Source: Flavobacteriaceae bacterium GF1
GTDB taxonomy: Bacteria; Bacteroidota; Bacteroidia; Flavobacteriales; Flavobacteriaceae
DNA length: 64,000 nt
Direction of reading: 5' to 3'
NCBI GenBank assembly: GCA_009797885.1
Contig: WNKP01000008.1
Coordinates: 124,001-188,000 of the forward strand
The notes below the pieces were generated by a model. It was not told the DNA's origin. It ran no database searches and saw only the letters and a program-made list of their open reading frames with translations. A program made the translations under genes and the position numbers. Shown piece by piece: positions 24,934-35,495 of the stretch (its first letter is position 1; the number at the start of each line of letters is the position of its first letter).

Positions 24934-25812
24934 CTACTCCTTTTCAAAAGACAACAGGGTATTGTAAAAATCTTGGTAAATCGCATTGGCATCAATGCTT
25001 TTGTAAAAGGTAATTGGACGTTTGCCACTATCACGGGAAGTGGTAATACGTTCTGTTTCAGCAAAATTGGGATTGATGTACGCGGCTACCAATGCCAAAT
25101 CCCACAAGACCCTACTTTTTCGGGAGCCGTCCAAATGTCCGTCCCAACGTTTCAGTAAAAATCGCCCTATATCGTAGTTTCCAATTTCCCTGGAAAGCTC
25201 TTTATATGCAATTTCCATGGCAACGGCCACACTTACGGGCATAATGGAAAGCGCAACCTCTGAATCCAATAGATAGTCCAAAGCAAATGGATCCATCATG
25301 GGGTTAAAATCATTTCGTTTTAAGACTCCGGAATCAAAATCCATTGTTGTTCCCAACCAATATACATGCAGTTTTTTGGCAATTTCGGGTTCTATAAACA
25401 CAGCGGATGCGACGTTGGTCAACGCCCCCAAAGCCAGAATGGTAACTTGTTCGTTCGTCTTGGCCTGCTTTATAATTTCGTAGGCCGCCGCAGAATGTTG
25501 GGCACGATCGCCCCAATCGTACATACGCGCCATTGCGCCACGAAGGGTTTTTACCTCCAATCCCAATTCACCCAATAGTTGCTGATTCAATCGATGACTG
25601 TTTTCCATGGAACGCGGTTCGGTCCAGTGGCTGGTTTGCCAGTGGGCAGCATTTAAGGCCGTAACTTCAACCGTGGGTTCCAGTAAAATTCTAACGAGGG
25701 CGTACAGATCATCGACTTCATTGCCCGTATCGGCATCCACAATGACCTGCCGTTTTTGGGCGTGCCCAAAAAGCACTCCCAACAGCACAAAAAAAAGAAC
25801 AAGGTATCGCAT
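24934..25812 (-). CDS. Secreted nucleoside hydrolase
   Basis: A 292-residue inosine/uridine-preferring nucleoside hydrolase with a signal peptide (residues 1-~18, LLGVLFGHAQ), so it acts in the periplasm. The Ca2+ and ribose-binding signature is VIVDADTGNEVDD (Asp26, Asp28, Asp34, Asp35). It cleaves nucleosides to base plus ribose; with deoC and deoD next door it feeds nucleoside salvage. The family segment FNPMMDPFALDYL holds the C-terminal Asp. It is divergent from uvrA with a 111-base gap. Confidence 0.93.
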   Translation of the reverse strand: MRYLVLFFVLLGVLFGHAQKRQVIVDADTGNEVDDLYALVRILLEPTVEVTALNAAHWQTSHWTEPRSMENSHRLNQQLLGELGLEVKTLRGAMARMYDWGDRAQHSAAAYEIIKQAKTNEQVTILALGALTNVASAVFIEPEIAKKLHVYWLGTTMDFDSGVLKRNDFNPMMDPFALDYLLDSEVALSIMPVSVAVAMEIAYKELSREIGNYDIGRFLLKRWDGHLDGSRKSRVLWDLALVAAYINPNFAETERITTSRDSGKRPITFYKSIDANAIYQDFYNTLLSFEKE

Positions 25813-25897
25813 GGATTAGGTGTATTTCCCTAAAAATACCTGAAAACATTTACAAAACCACAACATAATCCTACTTCTTTTTTAGTTCCCAAAACCG

Positions 25898-25905
25898 TAT
25901 TTTTG
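25898..25905 (+). promoter_or_regulatory. -7 promoter element of uvrA
   Basis: TATTTTTG matches TAnnTTTG and lies 18 bases before the uvrA ATG. No LexA-like operator (GGAATATTTCC core) was seen here. Confidence 0.5.
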
Positions 25906-25923
25906 CAGCTTTGCTGTGACTCA

Positions 25924-28785
25924 ATGATAAATTACGAGGAAAACATCGAGGTTAAGGGCGCTCGCGTGCACAACCTCAAAAATATCGATGTCACCATACC
26001 CCGCGAAAAGTTGGTGGTCATTACCGGACTTTCCGGTAGCGGAAAATCTTCCTTGGCCTTTGACACCATTTATGCGGAAGGACAACGCCGTTACATCGAA
26101 ACGTTTTCGGCCTATGCCCGACAATTTTTAGGGGGATTGGAACGCCCGGATGTGGACAAAATTGATGGACTCTCCCCCGTAATTGCCATTGAGCAAAAGA
26201 CTACTTCAAAATCACCCCGTTCCACCGTAGGGACCATTACCGAGGTGTACGATTTTCTTCGCCTTCTTTATGCCCGAGCAAGTGACGCCTACAGCTACAA
26301 TACCGGTGAAAAAATGGTCAGCTATAGTGATGAACAGATAAAGCAGCTGATCATACAGGCATACGAGGGCAAAAAGATCAATGTCCTGGCACCAGTAATC
26401 AAATCCCGTAAAGGGCACTATCGCGAGCTTTTTGAGCAAATTGGCAAACAGGGTTTTGTTAAGGCCAGAGTGGATGGAGAAATCCTGGACATTGTCAAGG
26501 GGTTGAAGGTGGACCGCTACAAAACACACGATATTGAAATTGTTATTGATCGATTAAAGATCACAGCCAGTGAAGAGTTGGACAAACGCCTGACCGAAAC
26601 CATAAATACGGCCATGTACAGTGGCAATAACGTACTTATGGTCCTGGAAGAGGGAGAATCCGAGCCACGTTATTTTAGCCGGGATTTGATGTGTCCCAGT
26701 ACGGGTATCTCCTACCCCACACCGGAACCCAACACCTTCTCCTTCAATTCCCCAAAGGGAATGTGCCCTGAATGCAATGGACTGGGCCATGTATATGAAG
26801 TAAACGAGGAGAAGATATTCCCCAATAAAAAACTGTCCATAAAAGCCGGCGGTATTGCCCCATTGGGGGAATACAAACGTTCCTGGGCCTTTAAACAATT
26901 GGAGACCATTGGCCAGCGTTATGGTTTTGACCTGGAAACACCCATTGAAAAAATTCCTGCCGAGGCCATGGACGTCATTCTCAATGGTGGTAAGGAAAGC
27001 TTTTCCGTGAATTCCAAAACATTGGGGGTGAGAAGGGAATACAGTATTGATTATGAGGGTATTTCCAATTTTATAAAAAATCAGTTTGAAGAGGCCAATT
27101 CCACCTCAATAAAACGATGGGCAAAGGAATATATGGACAAGATCTGTTGTCCCAGTTGCGGAGGCTCTAGGTTACGCAAAGAATCCCTCTATTTTAAAAT
27201 CCAGGGCAAGAATATTGCAGAATTGGCGCAGATGGATATTGCCGAATTAGCTGCCTTCTTCAATACCCTTTACGATACATTGGATGGTAACCAAAAGAAA
27301 ATCGCCGAGGAAATAGTAAAGGAAATTAACGCTAGGATCGGATTTCTGCTGGACGTTGGTTTGGATTATCTCTCCTTGAATCGGGGTTCCAAAACCCTAT
27401 CTGGAGGAGAGGCGCAACGCATTCGTTTGGCCACGCAGATCGGTTCCCAATTGGTAGGGGTACTCTATATCCTGGATGAACCCAGTATTGGACTGCACCA
27501 AAGGGACAACGCACGTTTGATCCAGAGCTTGGAGTCGCTCAGGGATATTGGTAATTCGGTTATTGTGGTCGAACATGACCGGGACATGATAGAAGCCGCG
27601 GACCATGTAATTGATATTGGGCCCAAAGCGGGAAAACACGGAGGCGAAATCATTTCAGAAGGTCCACCTGAAGCATTGGCCACCCATCATACCCTTACAG
27701 CGGATTATATTACCGGGGAAAGGGAAATTGAAGTACCGTCAAAACGCAGGAAAGGGACCGGTAAAAAGATTACCCTTTCGGGTTGTACGGGAAACAACTT
27801 AAAAAATATAAGTGTTGATTTTCCCCTGGGCAAAATGATCGGTGTAACAGGGGTCTCTGGCAGTGGAAAATCCACCTTGATCAATGAGACGCTCTATCCA
27901 ATCATGAACGCCCATTATTTCAATGGCGTTAAAAAGCCCATGCCCTACAAAAAAATTACCGGCCTGGAACATATCGATAAGGTAATCGATATCAACCAAT
28001 CCCCCATAGGACGCACACCGCGTTCCAATCCAGCTACCTATACCGGTGTATTCAGTGAAATACGCTCTTTGTTTTCAAAGACCACCGAGGCTACCATTAG
28101 GGGATACAAACCAGGACGGTTTAGCTTTAATGTCCAAGGAGGACGGTGTGAAACCTGCCAGGGAGGTGGATTAAAAATCATCGAAATGAATTTCCTCCCC
28201 GATGTTTATGTAGAATGTGAAACTTGCAATGGTAAGCGTTTTAATCGGGAAACCTTGGAGATTCGTTACAAAGGCAAGTCCATTGCCGATGTTTTGGAAA
28301 TGACGATTGACGAAGCCGTGGATTTTTTTGAAAATATCCCTAAAATCCATCGAAAACTGAAGACCATTAAGGATGTAGGTCTGGGCTATATTTCCTTGGG
28401 ACAGCAATCCACCACATTGTCCGGCGGGGAGGCCCAACGCGTAAAACTGGCCACGGAATTGTCCAAAAGGGATACGGGCAACACCTTTTACATTTTGGAC
28501 GAACCCACTACAGGCCTGCATTTTGAGGACATCCGTGTTTTGATGGAAGTATTGAATAAGTTGGTCGACAAAGGCAATACCGTTCTTGTCATAGAACACA
28601 ATATGGATGTCATCAAAATGATGGACCATATTATTGACATAGGTTACGAAGGGGGACGTGGTGGTGGTATGGTCGTTGCCAAAGGAACGCCGGAACAGGT
28701 AATTAAGGGTGGAAAGGGTTACACTGCCCAATTTTTGAAGAAAGAATTGGAAAACTCCAATAAAAAAATAGCCAAAGCCGTTTAA
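25924..28785 (+). CDS. uvrA: Excinuclease ABC subunit A
   Basis: A 953-residue nucleotide-excision-repair ATPase. Two ABC modules: Walker [14 protein letters not shown] near residue 35 and [13 protein letters not shown] in the second half, each with signature LSGGEAQR. The zinc modules are present as [10 protein letters not shown] and CCPSCGGSR in the first insertion and [16 protein letters not shown] in the second. Length normal. The start is at 25924 ([12 protein letters not shown]); an upstream in-frame start would add seven residues without family support. The preceding gene is divergent; the LOG-family gene follows after nine bases. Confidence 0.98.
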   Translation: MINYEENIEVKGARVHNLKNIDVTIPREKLVVITGLSGSGKSSLAFDTIYAEGQRRYIETFSAYARQFLGGLERPDVDKIDGLSPVIAIEQKTTSKSPRSTVGTITEVYDFLRLLYARASDAYSYNTGEKMVSYSDEQIKQLIIQAYEGKKINVLAPVIKSRKGHYRELFEQIGKQGFVKARVDGEILDIVKGLKVDRYKTHDIEIVIDRLKITASEELDKRLTETINTAMYSGNNVLMVLEEGESEPRYFSRDLMCPSTGISYPTPEPNTFSFNSPKGMCPECNGLGHVYEVNEEKIFPNKKLSIKAGGIAPLGEYKRSWAFKQLETIGQRYGFDLETPIEKIPAEAMDVILNGGKESFSVNSKTLGVRREYSIDYEGISNFIKNQFEEANSTSIKRWAKEYMDKICCPSCGGSRLRKESLYFKIQGKNIAELAQMDIAELAAFFNTLYDTLDGNQKKIAEEIVKEINARIGFLLDVGLDYLSLNRGSKTLSGGEAQRIRLATQIGSQLVGVLYILDEPSIGLHQRDNARLIQSLESLRDIGNSVIVVEHDRDMIEAADHVIDIGPKAGKHGGEIISEGPPEALATHHTLTADYITGEREIEVPSKRRKGTGKKITLSGCTGNNLKNISVDFPLGKMIGVTGVSGSGKSTLINETLYPIMNAHYFNGVKKPMPYKKITGLEHIDKVIDINQSPIGRTPRSNPATYTGVFSEIRSLFSKTTEATIRGYKPGRFSFNVQGGRCETCQGGGLKIIEMNFLPDVYVECETCNGKRFNRETLEIRYKGKSIADVLEMTIDEAVDFFENIPKIHRKLKTIKDVGLGYISLGQQSTTLSGGEAQRVKLATELSKRDTGNTFYILDEPTTGLHFEDIRVLMEVLNKLVDKGNTVLVIEHNMDVIKMMDHIIDIGYEGGRGGGMVVAKGTPEQVIKGGKGYTAQFLKKELENSNKKIAKAV

Positions 28786-28794
28786 CAGAATAGT

Positions 28795-29481
28795 ATGAGA
28801 AAAGAACAGCACCATAAAGGCTGGAACGAAATCAAGACCAATGATTCGTGGGCCATATTTAAGATAATGGGTGAATTTGTCAATGGATTTGAACGGATGA
28901 GCCTCATAGGTCCCTGCGTGTCCATTTTTGGTTCAGCAAGGATACGCCCCGGCGACACCTACTATGAACTGGCAGTGAATGTGGCCAGGCGTATTGCAGA
29001 ATCGGGCTACGGCGTAATTACCGGAGGTGGTCCGGGTATCATGGAAGCAGGTAACAAAGGAGCGAATATGGCCGGGGGAACTTCTGTGGGCCTGAATATC
29101 GATCTTCCTTTTGAACAACACGATAATCCCTTTATAGATTCCGATAAGAGTTTGGATTTTGACTATTTCTTTGTCCGAAAAGTAATGTTTGTGAAGTACA
29201 GTCAAGGTTTTGTGGTCATGCCAGGTGGTTTTGGAACTTTGGACGAACTTTTTGAAGCGATGACATTGATCCAAACCAACAAAATACACACTTTTCCCAT
29301 TATTTTGGTGGGTACCGAATTCTGGAGTGGCCTGCTGGACTGGATTAAAAGTACCATGCTGGAAGCTGGGAACATTAGTGCTCACGATATGGATTTGATC
29401 CGGCTTGTGGATACGGAAGATGAAGTGGTTGAAATTATAGATGCCTTTTACAAGGGCAATACCTTAAGTCCCAATTTTTAA
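28795..29481 (+). CDS. LOG-family (TIGR00730) Rossmann-fold protein
   Basis: A 228-residue member of the LOG family with the signature PGGXGTXXE (PGGFGTLDE) and the GGGPGIMEAGNKGA phosphate loop. LOG proteins are lysine-decarboxylase-like Rossmann folds; several hydrolyse nucleoside monophosphates of modified bases, as plant cytokinin-activating LOG does. In bacteria the exact role is unclear. It follows uvrA by nine bases and is probably co-transcribed. Confidence 0.9.
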   Translation: MRKEQHHKGWNEIKTNDSWAIFKIMGEFVNGFERMSLIGPCVSIFGSARIRPGDTYYELAVNVARRIAESGYGVITGGGPGIMEAGNKGANMAGGTSVGLNIDLPFEQHDNPFIDSDKSLDFDYFFVRKVMFVKYSQGFVVMPGGFGTLDELFEAMTLIQTNKIHTFPIILVGTEFWSGLLDWIKSTMLEAGNISAHDMDLIRLVDTEDEVVEIIDAFYKGNTLSPNF

Positions 29482-29495
29482 ACCAATAAGCGCTC

Positions 29496-32333
29496 TTGAA
29501 AGTTCCCTTTGTCCATTACACCTTATTTTTAGCGATTGTCCTGTATGGTTTACCGGGACATGCCCAGCATAAAAATAGGGTCACGGCCACTTTACGGGGA
29601 GAGGACCACACCATTACCATCAGTCAACAGTTTTCCTATACCAATCAATCCCAGACGGGATTGAATGTATTGTACTTCAATGATTGGAACCATTCGTATT
29701 CCAGCAAAAAAACAGCGCTTGCCAAAAGGTTTGGCGAAGAGTTCAACAGAAGCCTGCACCTGGCCAAGGATAAGAACAGGGGCTTCACGGAAATCACGAG
29801 TATAGTTGATAAGGATTACCGCGGATTGGAATGGGAAAGAACCGAGGAAAGGGAAATTATTAGGGTGACCCTTGCCGAAACCCTGGAGCCAGGGGCATCA
29901 ATCGATTTGTTTTTTACCTATGATGTGGATTTGCCCAGTAGCCGTTACACCGATTATGGACATGGCTATTTGGGGGGATATTATTTACGGGATTGGTACC
30001 TCACCCCAGCTGTTTTTGATAAAGAGTGGAAACTCTATGCCAATAAGGACTTAAATGACCTGAATACCGAAATTACCGATACGGAAATACGTTTAAATTT
30101 TCCGAAGGGATTATATCTGGCGACTAATTATGAAGTGGTCACACTTACCAATATTTCTATAAGCAACCACGCCTATCTCACGGCAAAAAATCGTAAGAAT
30201 TGCCAAATCGTGCTCACCCCTGAAAAGCGGTTTACAACCCATGCCACATCCTTCCTAACGGTAACTACCGATATAGAAGCTTCAAAGTACGATAAGAACT
30301 CACAGGGCATCTCCATAGATAGGGTGGCCACCTTTATCGAAAGGAATTTAGGGCACTATCCACATAAGAACCTACTGGTGGCCGAAGTGGACTACGCCAG
30401 AAACCCCTTGTATGGATTGGGACTATTGCCCAGTTTTATAAGACCTTATCGTGAGCAATTCCAATTTGAGATGAAATTTCTCAAAACAGCCTTGTACAAT
30501 TTTGTGGAAGAAACCTTGTTTTTGGATGAGCGCAAGGAACGGTGGGTCCATGATGGCATTGTCAATTACCTGATGATCAAGTATGTGGATGAGTATTATC
30601 CCGATCAAAAGTTTACGGGAAAGCTATCCAAGGTATGGGGGTTTCGTTCCTACAATCTGGCCCAAATGCATTTTAATGAGCAATATTACCTCCTTCAAAT
30701 GACGTCTGTAAGACGAAACGACCATCAGTCGCTCTCTACCCCCAACGATTCCCTAACCCGATGGAACCAGAAGATTGCCAACCGCTATAAGGCCGGGCTC
30801 GGTTTGGCCTATCTTGGTGAATATATAGGCTATGATCGTGTGGATAACAGTATTACCGAGTTCTTTGAGGAATTCAAACTAAAGCCACATGTTCAAGCAT
30901 CGGATATGGAACGTATCCTTAAAAAGAGATCGGAAAAGGATATCAACTGGTTTTTTGATGAATATGTCGCCCTTCGCAACAATATTGACTTTAAAATCAA
31001 AAAAGTATCAAAAACGGAGGATTCCATTTCGTTCACCATTAAAAATAAAACGGGCAGTAAGGTCCCCATATCCCTTTTTGGACTCCAAAAAGATTCCATC
31101 GTTTCAAAATACTGGTTCACGGGCATAGACACTACCAGTAGTTTTACGGTTCCCAACAATGGTGAAAACCGGTTGGTGTTGAATTACGACAAAAAAATTC
31201 CGGAGGTAAACCAGGACAATAACTGGAAAAGTCTCAACGGCTTTTTTACCAGCAATAAAAAATTACAGTTCCGTTTTTTTAAGGATACTGAAAACCCCTA
31301 TTACAACCAATTGTTCTATGTGCCCGAATTTAAATTTAATGTCAATGATGGACTTTCGGCCGGGGTCAGTTTAAATAACAGACCCTTTATCTTAAGACCT
31401 TTCTCTTTTGATATTAAGCCGAGGTATGCCACAAAGGAAAGGTCCATAGTTGGTAGTGCAAACCTTACCAAGCGGCAGTTTTTCAATGAAGGAAAGTTGA
31501 ATTTCATCAGTTATTCCCTTAGTGGCGGAACTTCTTTTTTTGATGAAAGATCCCGATTTACCACCATTACCCCTTCCATAAACTTTGTTTGGCGCCCAGA
31601 GGATTTCATTTCCAATCGGAGGCAATTTATGTTTTTTAGGGTACGAAATGTGTTTCGGAACATTGACGAAAACATTATTGACCAAATCGATACGGAACCT
31701 GATTTTACGGTCTTTAACCTACGTTACGGGGATATCGACAACAATATTCTCCGGTTTCGGTCGTGGATTGTTGATGCTCAGGTAGCAGGGGATTTCTCAA
31801 AAGTTTCCTTTGAATGGGAACAACGGACCCTATTCGACAATAATCGCCAATTGAATTTACGACTCTACGCCGGAAAATTCATTACCAACAATTCGAACTC
31901 AGACTTTTTTAGTTTTGCCCTAGATCGTCCCACGGATTATTTATTTGACCTGCCCTATCTCAACAGATCGCAAAATGCCACGGGCTTTACCAGTCAGCAA
32001 TTCATTTTGGCGGAAGGGGGATTCAAATCCATTTTTGACGATCGCTTTGGTAATGATTGGATACTTACAGGGAATCTCAGCTTTAACCTCTGGCAATGGC
32101 TGGAGCTATACGGGGATATCGGAGGTATAAAGGATCAGGATGAACGGGCAAGATTCAAGTATGGCTATGGGGTGCGTTTGAATTTGGTTACGGACTTTTT
32201 TGAACTGTATTTTCCCATTTATTCCAACAACGGTTACGAAATTGCGCAGCCCAATTACGGGGAACGTATCCGATTTGTAGTTACGGTAAGCCCAAGAATA
32301 CTCACGGGACTCTTTACAAGACGATGGTTTTAA
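29496..32333 (+). CDS. Secreted M1-like (gluzincin-fold) protein fused to an outer-membrane barrel, zinc motif lost
   Basis: A 945-residue secreted protein with signal peptide (GLPGHAQ, ~residues 1-24). The first ~500 residues follow the M1 aminopeptidase layout: N-terminal beta domain (RGLEWERTEEREIIRVTLAE, YLRDWYLTPA), then the equivalent of the zinc helix with WVHDGIVNYLMIKYVDEYYP, where catalytic M1 enzymes carry HEXXH and WLHEGF. I see no HEXXH anywhere, so catalysis of this type appears lost. From ~600 on, barrel-like strands lead to a C-terminal aromatic residue (LFTRRWF). Begins at a TTG at 29496; role unknown, perhaps transport or binding. It comes 14 bases after the LOG gene. Confidence 0.75.
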   Translation: MKVPFVHYTLFLAIVLYGLPGHAQHKNRVTATLRGEDHTITISQQFSYTNQSQTGLNVLYFNDWNHSYSSKKTALAKRFGEEFNRSLHLAKDKNRGFTEITSIVDKDYRGLEWERTEEREIIRVTLAETLEPGASIDLFFTYDVDLPSSRYTDYGHGYLGGYYLRDWYLTPAVFDKEWKLYANKDLNDLNTEITDTEIRLNFPKGLYLATNYEVVTLTNISISNHAYLTAKNRKNCQIVLTPEKRFTTHATSFLTVTTDIEASKYDKNSQGISIDRVATFIERNLGHYPHKNLLVAEVDYARNPLYGLGLLPSFIRPYREQFQFEMKFLKTALYNFVEETLFLDERKERWVHDGIVNYLMIKYVDEYYPDQKFTGKLSKVWGFRSYNLAQMHFNEQYYLLQMTSVRRNDHQSLSTPNDSLTRWNQKIANRYKAGLGLAYLGEYIGYDRVDNSITEFFEEFKLKPHVQASDMERILKKRSEKDINWFFDEYVALRNNIDFKIKKVSKTEDSISFTIKNKTGSKVPISLFGLQKDSIVSKYWFTGIDTTSSFTVPNNGENRLVLNYDKKIPEVNQDNNWKSLNGFFTSNKKLQFRFFKDTENPYYNQLFYVPEFKFNVNDGLSAGVSLNNRPFILRPFSFDIKPRYATKERSIVGSANLTKRQFFNEGKLNFISYSLSGGTSFFDERSRFTTITPSINFVWRPEDFISNRRQFMFFRVRNVFRNIDENIIDQIDTEPDFTVFNLRYGDIDNNILRFRSWIVDAQVAGDFSKVSFEWEQRTLFDNNRQLNLRLYAGKFITNNSNSDFFSFALDRPTDYLFDLPYLNRSQNATGFTSQQFILAEGGFKSIFDDRFGNDWILTGNLSFNLWQWLELYGDIGGIKDQDERARFKYGYGVRLNLVTDFFELYFPIYSNNGYEIAQPNYGERIRFVVTVSPRILTGLFTRRWF

Positions 32334-32463
32334 TTGCGAAATCAACAATATTTCATTCACAAATGAAGCTTTAATTGTTATTTTCTTCTTTTAAAGTGGC
32401 ATTTTTTGTCATTTTAAGAATAAAATATGACAAAAGTCGTTTTTTTAAAAGCGCTCTTTTTGA

Positions 32464-32471
32464 TACTTTTG
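32464..32471 (+). promoter_or_regulatory. -7 promoter element of the E1 gene
   Basis: TACTTTTG, an exact TAnnTTTG, lies 18 bases before the ATG at 32490. This fits the start at 32490 and not the in-frame ATG at 32427, which lies upstream of the element. Confidence 0.5.
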
Positions 32472-32489
32472 CACCAAATTCCTAACTAC

Positions 32490-34901
32490 ATGAAAACTGA
32501 CCCTAAAACAAGCAATGACATTTCGTTTGAGGATTTTAAAGATCAAATCTTAAATGATTACAGGATTGCTGTTGTAAGTAGGGAATGCAGTCTCTTGGGC
32601 CGTAGGGAGGTTTTGACCGGAAAGGCAAAATTTGGAATTTTCGGAGATGGTAAGGAGTTACCGCAGTTGGCAATGGCCAGGGCTTTTAGGGACGGTGATT
32701 TTAGAAGTGGTTATTACAGGGACCAAACGTTTATGATGGCTTTGGGCTATTTGGGGCCAAAAGAATTTTTTCATGGATTGTATGCCACTACGGATTTGAA
32801 CAAAGATCCCATGAGTGCAGGTCGGCAAATGGGAGGACATTTCGTGACACACAGTCTTAACGAAGATGGGACATGGAAGGATTTGACCAAACAAAAGAAC
32901 AGTAGTGCGGACATTTCCTGTACCGCCGGGCAGATGCCCCGTTTATTAGGTTTGGCCCAGGCTTCCAAAATATATAGGGAGGTTCCGGAAATTGATCCAA
33001 CCAATTTCTCCAATAACGGAAATGAGGTAGCCTGGGGAACCATAGGAAATGCCAGTACCAGTGAAGGGCACTTTTTTGAGACCTTAAACGCTGCAGGAGT
33101 TATGCAGGTACCCATGGTCATCAGTATTTGGGACGATGAATATGGAATATCCGTACCCCAGGAGTTCCATACCGTAAAAAGTGATATTTCCGAAGCGCTG
33201 AGTGGATTCCAAAAAACCGATACAAAAAATGGGTTTGAACTTATAAAAGTACCTGGTTGGGATTATACGGCATTGATACATGCCTATGAAAATGCATCGG
33301 ATAGTGCAAGGGAATCCCATATTCCCGTATTGATACACGTGACCGAGCTTACCCAACCCCAAGGGCATTCAACTTCGGGCTCCCACGAACGATATAAAAG
33401 TGCCGAGCGCCTTGAATGGGAACGCGAAAATGACTGCAACAAACGGTTCCGGGAGTGGATCATCCAAAACAGCATTGCCGGAGAGGAGACCTTAAAGAAT
33501 ATTGAGAAGTCCTGTAAGCAAGAGGTGAGAAATGCCAAGAAAGAAGCATGGGCCGAGTTTCTATCCCCCAATCTTGCCGAGAAAAGGAGGGTAATAGGAC
33601 TTTTGGAAAACCTTGCGGCGACCAGCCCCAATAAATCGTTTATCAATAAGGTCAAAAATGACCTTATTGCGATAGATGAACCCATTAAAAGGGATTTGCT
33701 CTCCCATGCAAGAAAGTCCTTGCGCTATGTTATTGGAGAAGAAAACGAATCCAAAAAAGCACTGCAGACCTGGGTAAATGGTTACCTCAAGGAAACACAA
33801 CCAAAATACAGTTCACATCTTTATAGCGAACTCTCGGTCAATGCTACGACAATACCCGAAATCAAACCCGTTTACGCAGAAAATGGGGAAACAGTCGATG
33901 GAAGGATCATCCTTAGGGACAATTTCGACAAACTTTTTGAAAAATATCCCAAAGCCCTTGTTTTTGGAGAGGATACCGGAAATATTGGGGACGTAAACCA
34001 AGGGCTGGAAGGTTTACAAAACAAATATGGGAAATTACGTATCGCAGATACTGGAATTCGGGAAACCACCATTGTTGGGCAGGGCATCGGAATGGCCCTC
34101 CGGGGATTGAGGCCCATTGCGGAAATTCAATATTTGGATTACATCCTTTATGCCATTCAAACCTTGAGCGATGACTTGGCCACCCTTCACTACCGAACGG
34201 TAGGTAAGCAAATGGCGCCATTGATCATCCGTACGCGCGGACATCGATTGGAAGGTATCTGGCACTCCGGATCTCCAATGGGCGGATTGGTGCATTTGTT
34301 GCGTGGGATGCACATCCTGGTTCCAAGAAACATGACCAAAGCAGCTGGTTTTTACAATACCCTTATGCAGGGTAATGAGCCTGCCCTGGTTATTGAAAGC
34401 TTAAATGGATATCGCTTAAAAGAACCAAAACCTACCAACCTTGGGGAATTCCGTACACCAATAGGTGTTGTGGAAACCGTTAAGGAAGGAACGGATATTA
34501 CCTTGGTGTCCTACGGTTCCACATTACGAATGGTACTTAAAGTGGCCAAGGAGCTTTTGGAAGTTGGTATTGATGCTGAAGTCATTGATGCCCAATCACT
34601 GCTTCCTTTTGATATTCATCATGATGTGGTAAAAAGTATTCAGAAGACCAACAGGTTATTGGTTATTGATGAGGACGTTCCCGGAGGTGGGTCCGCTTAT
34701 TTGTTGCAGGAAATTGTGGAAAAACAAGGCGCCTATCAATATCTGGACAGTGCACCGCAAACCTTATCCGCCAAAGCGCATCGTCCCGCCTATGCCACGG
34801 ATGGTGATTATTTTTCAAAACCCAACGAGGAGGACATTTTTGAAAAGGTGTATGCCATTATGCACGAAGCGCAACCAAACAATTATCCAAGTTTGAGATA
34901 A
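32490..34901 (+). CDS. 2-oxoacid dehydrogenase E1, fused alpha and beta subunits
   Basis: An 803-residue thiamine-diphosphate enzyme in which E1 alpha and beta are fused. The alpha half runs to ~430 (GYYRDQTFMMALGYL, GDGKELPQLAMARAF; ThDP motif GTIGNASTSEGHFFETLNAA). The beta half contains FGEDTGNIGDVNQGLEGL, GQGIGMALRGLRPIAEIQYLDY and IDAQSLLPFDI. It is the decarboxylating component of a branched-chain or pyruvate-type dehydrogenase complex. The E2 and E3 partners are not in this window. Start at 32490 as argued from the promoter. Confidence 0.92.
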   Translation: MKTDPKTSNDISFEDFKDQILNDYRIAVVSRECSLLGRREVLTGKAKFGIFGDGKELPQLAMARAFRDGDFRSGYYRDQTFMMALGYLGPKEFFHGLYATTDLNKDPMSAGRQMGGHFVTHSLNEDGTWKDLTKQKNSSADISCTAGQMPRLLGLAQASKIYREVPEIDPTNFSNNGNEVAWGTIGNASTSEGHFFETLNAAGVMQVPMVISIWDDEYGISVPQEFHTVKSDISEALSGFQKTDTKNGFELIKVPGWDYTALIHAYENASDSARESHIPVLIHVTELTQPQGHSTSGSHERYKSAERLEWERENDCNKRFREWIIQNSIAGEETLKNIEKSCKQEVRNAKKEAWAEFLSPNLAEKRRVIGLLENLAATSPNKSFINKVKNDLIAIDEPIKRDLLSHARKSLRYVIGEENESKKALQTWVNGYLKETQPKYSSHLYSELSVNATTIPEIKPVYAENGETVDGRIILRDNFDKLFEKYPKALVFGEDTGNIGDVNQGLEGLQNKYGKLRIADTGIRETTIVGQGIGMALRGLRPIAEIQYLDYILYAIQTLSDDLATLHYRTVGKQMAPLIIRTRGHRLEGIWHSGSPMGGLVHLLRGMHILVPRNMTKAAGFYNTLMQGNEPALVIESLNGYRLKEPKPTNLGEFRTPIGVVETVKEGTDITLVSYGSTLRMVLKVAKELLEVGIDAEVIDAQSLLPFDIHHDVVKSIQKTNRLLVIDEDVPGGGSAYLLQEIVEKQGAYQYLDSAPQTLSAKAHRPAYATDGDYFSKPNEEDIFEKVYAIMHEAQPNNYPSLR

Positions 34902-35495
34902 TAGATTTCACTCTCTAGGACCCACACAGTTTGCGGCTTGTGATTTTAAAGCGTATCAAAAATAAAATCACAATTTGCAATACCGCTTCTGTTACCTCTT
35001 TTATTGCTTAAAACTGCACTACCCGTACTTGAGCAGGAGTTACATTTCCCTAAAAGTCCTTTCCATTTTCTGAAGTAGTCCATACTTGCCGATTAAACCT
35101 CAAAGCATTCCTGTTGTAAAAAGAACATCACGCCAATGCGGCTTGAGACTTACGAAGCCGTTGATTGGAGGGTAATGGTACCTGTAGCTTGTATTCAATA
35201 TTCCAAAGCATACAAAAAGCCCTGACGCCACATCGTGGCTTTAATAAACCCAAGATGTATCTATGGGAAAACCAGATAGATTTAAAGTTCTTCAAGGTTT
35301 TATCCCAGTAAAGTTGGAACAGAATAGTGTTAAAGTGGTTACAAACACTTAAAAAAAGGGGGCAAACCCATTGTGCCTATTGATGAAATATAAAAAACAA
35401 AAGATATTTATCCCTTACTGTGCAAGACACAGGCAGCGAGCATTGATAGGGGCGGACTTGAACCGATTCCGGCCAAAAAACAACCGAAATTAAAA
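34902..35495. other. 594-base gap before nhaA without a supported gene
   Basis: An AT-rich spacer. It holds an inverted repeat, TTGTGATTTT (34938-34947) and AAAATCACAA (34974-34983), with outer TTGC/GCAA extensions. A 45-codon minus-strand frame (34946-35083) ends within this repeat and contains a segment CNSCSSTGSAVLSNKR; I have no family for it, and it may be a remnant. Nothing else recognisable was seen. The region probably marks the left side of an acquired segment carrying nhaA. Confidence 0.4.

Noticed and set aside
32106-32360. 84-codon frame opposite the E1 upstream region and similar antisense frames throughout
   Set aside because: These are shadow frames of well-supported genes and have no protein-like domains.
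35440-35475. tRNA-like T-arm (ggttcaagtcc on the minus strand)
   Set aside because: The stem does not pair (ATCGG against CCGCC) and no anticodon or acceptor arm surrounds it.
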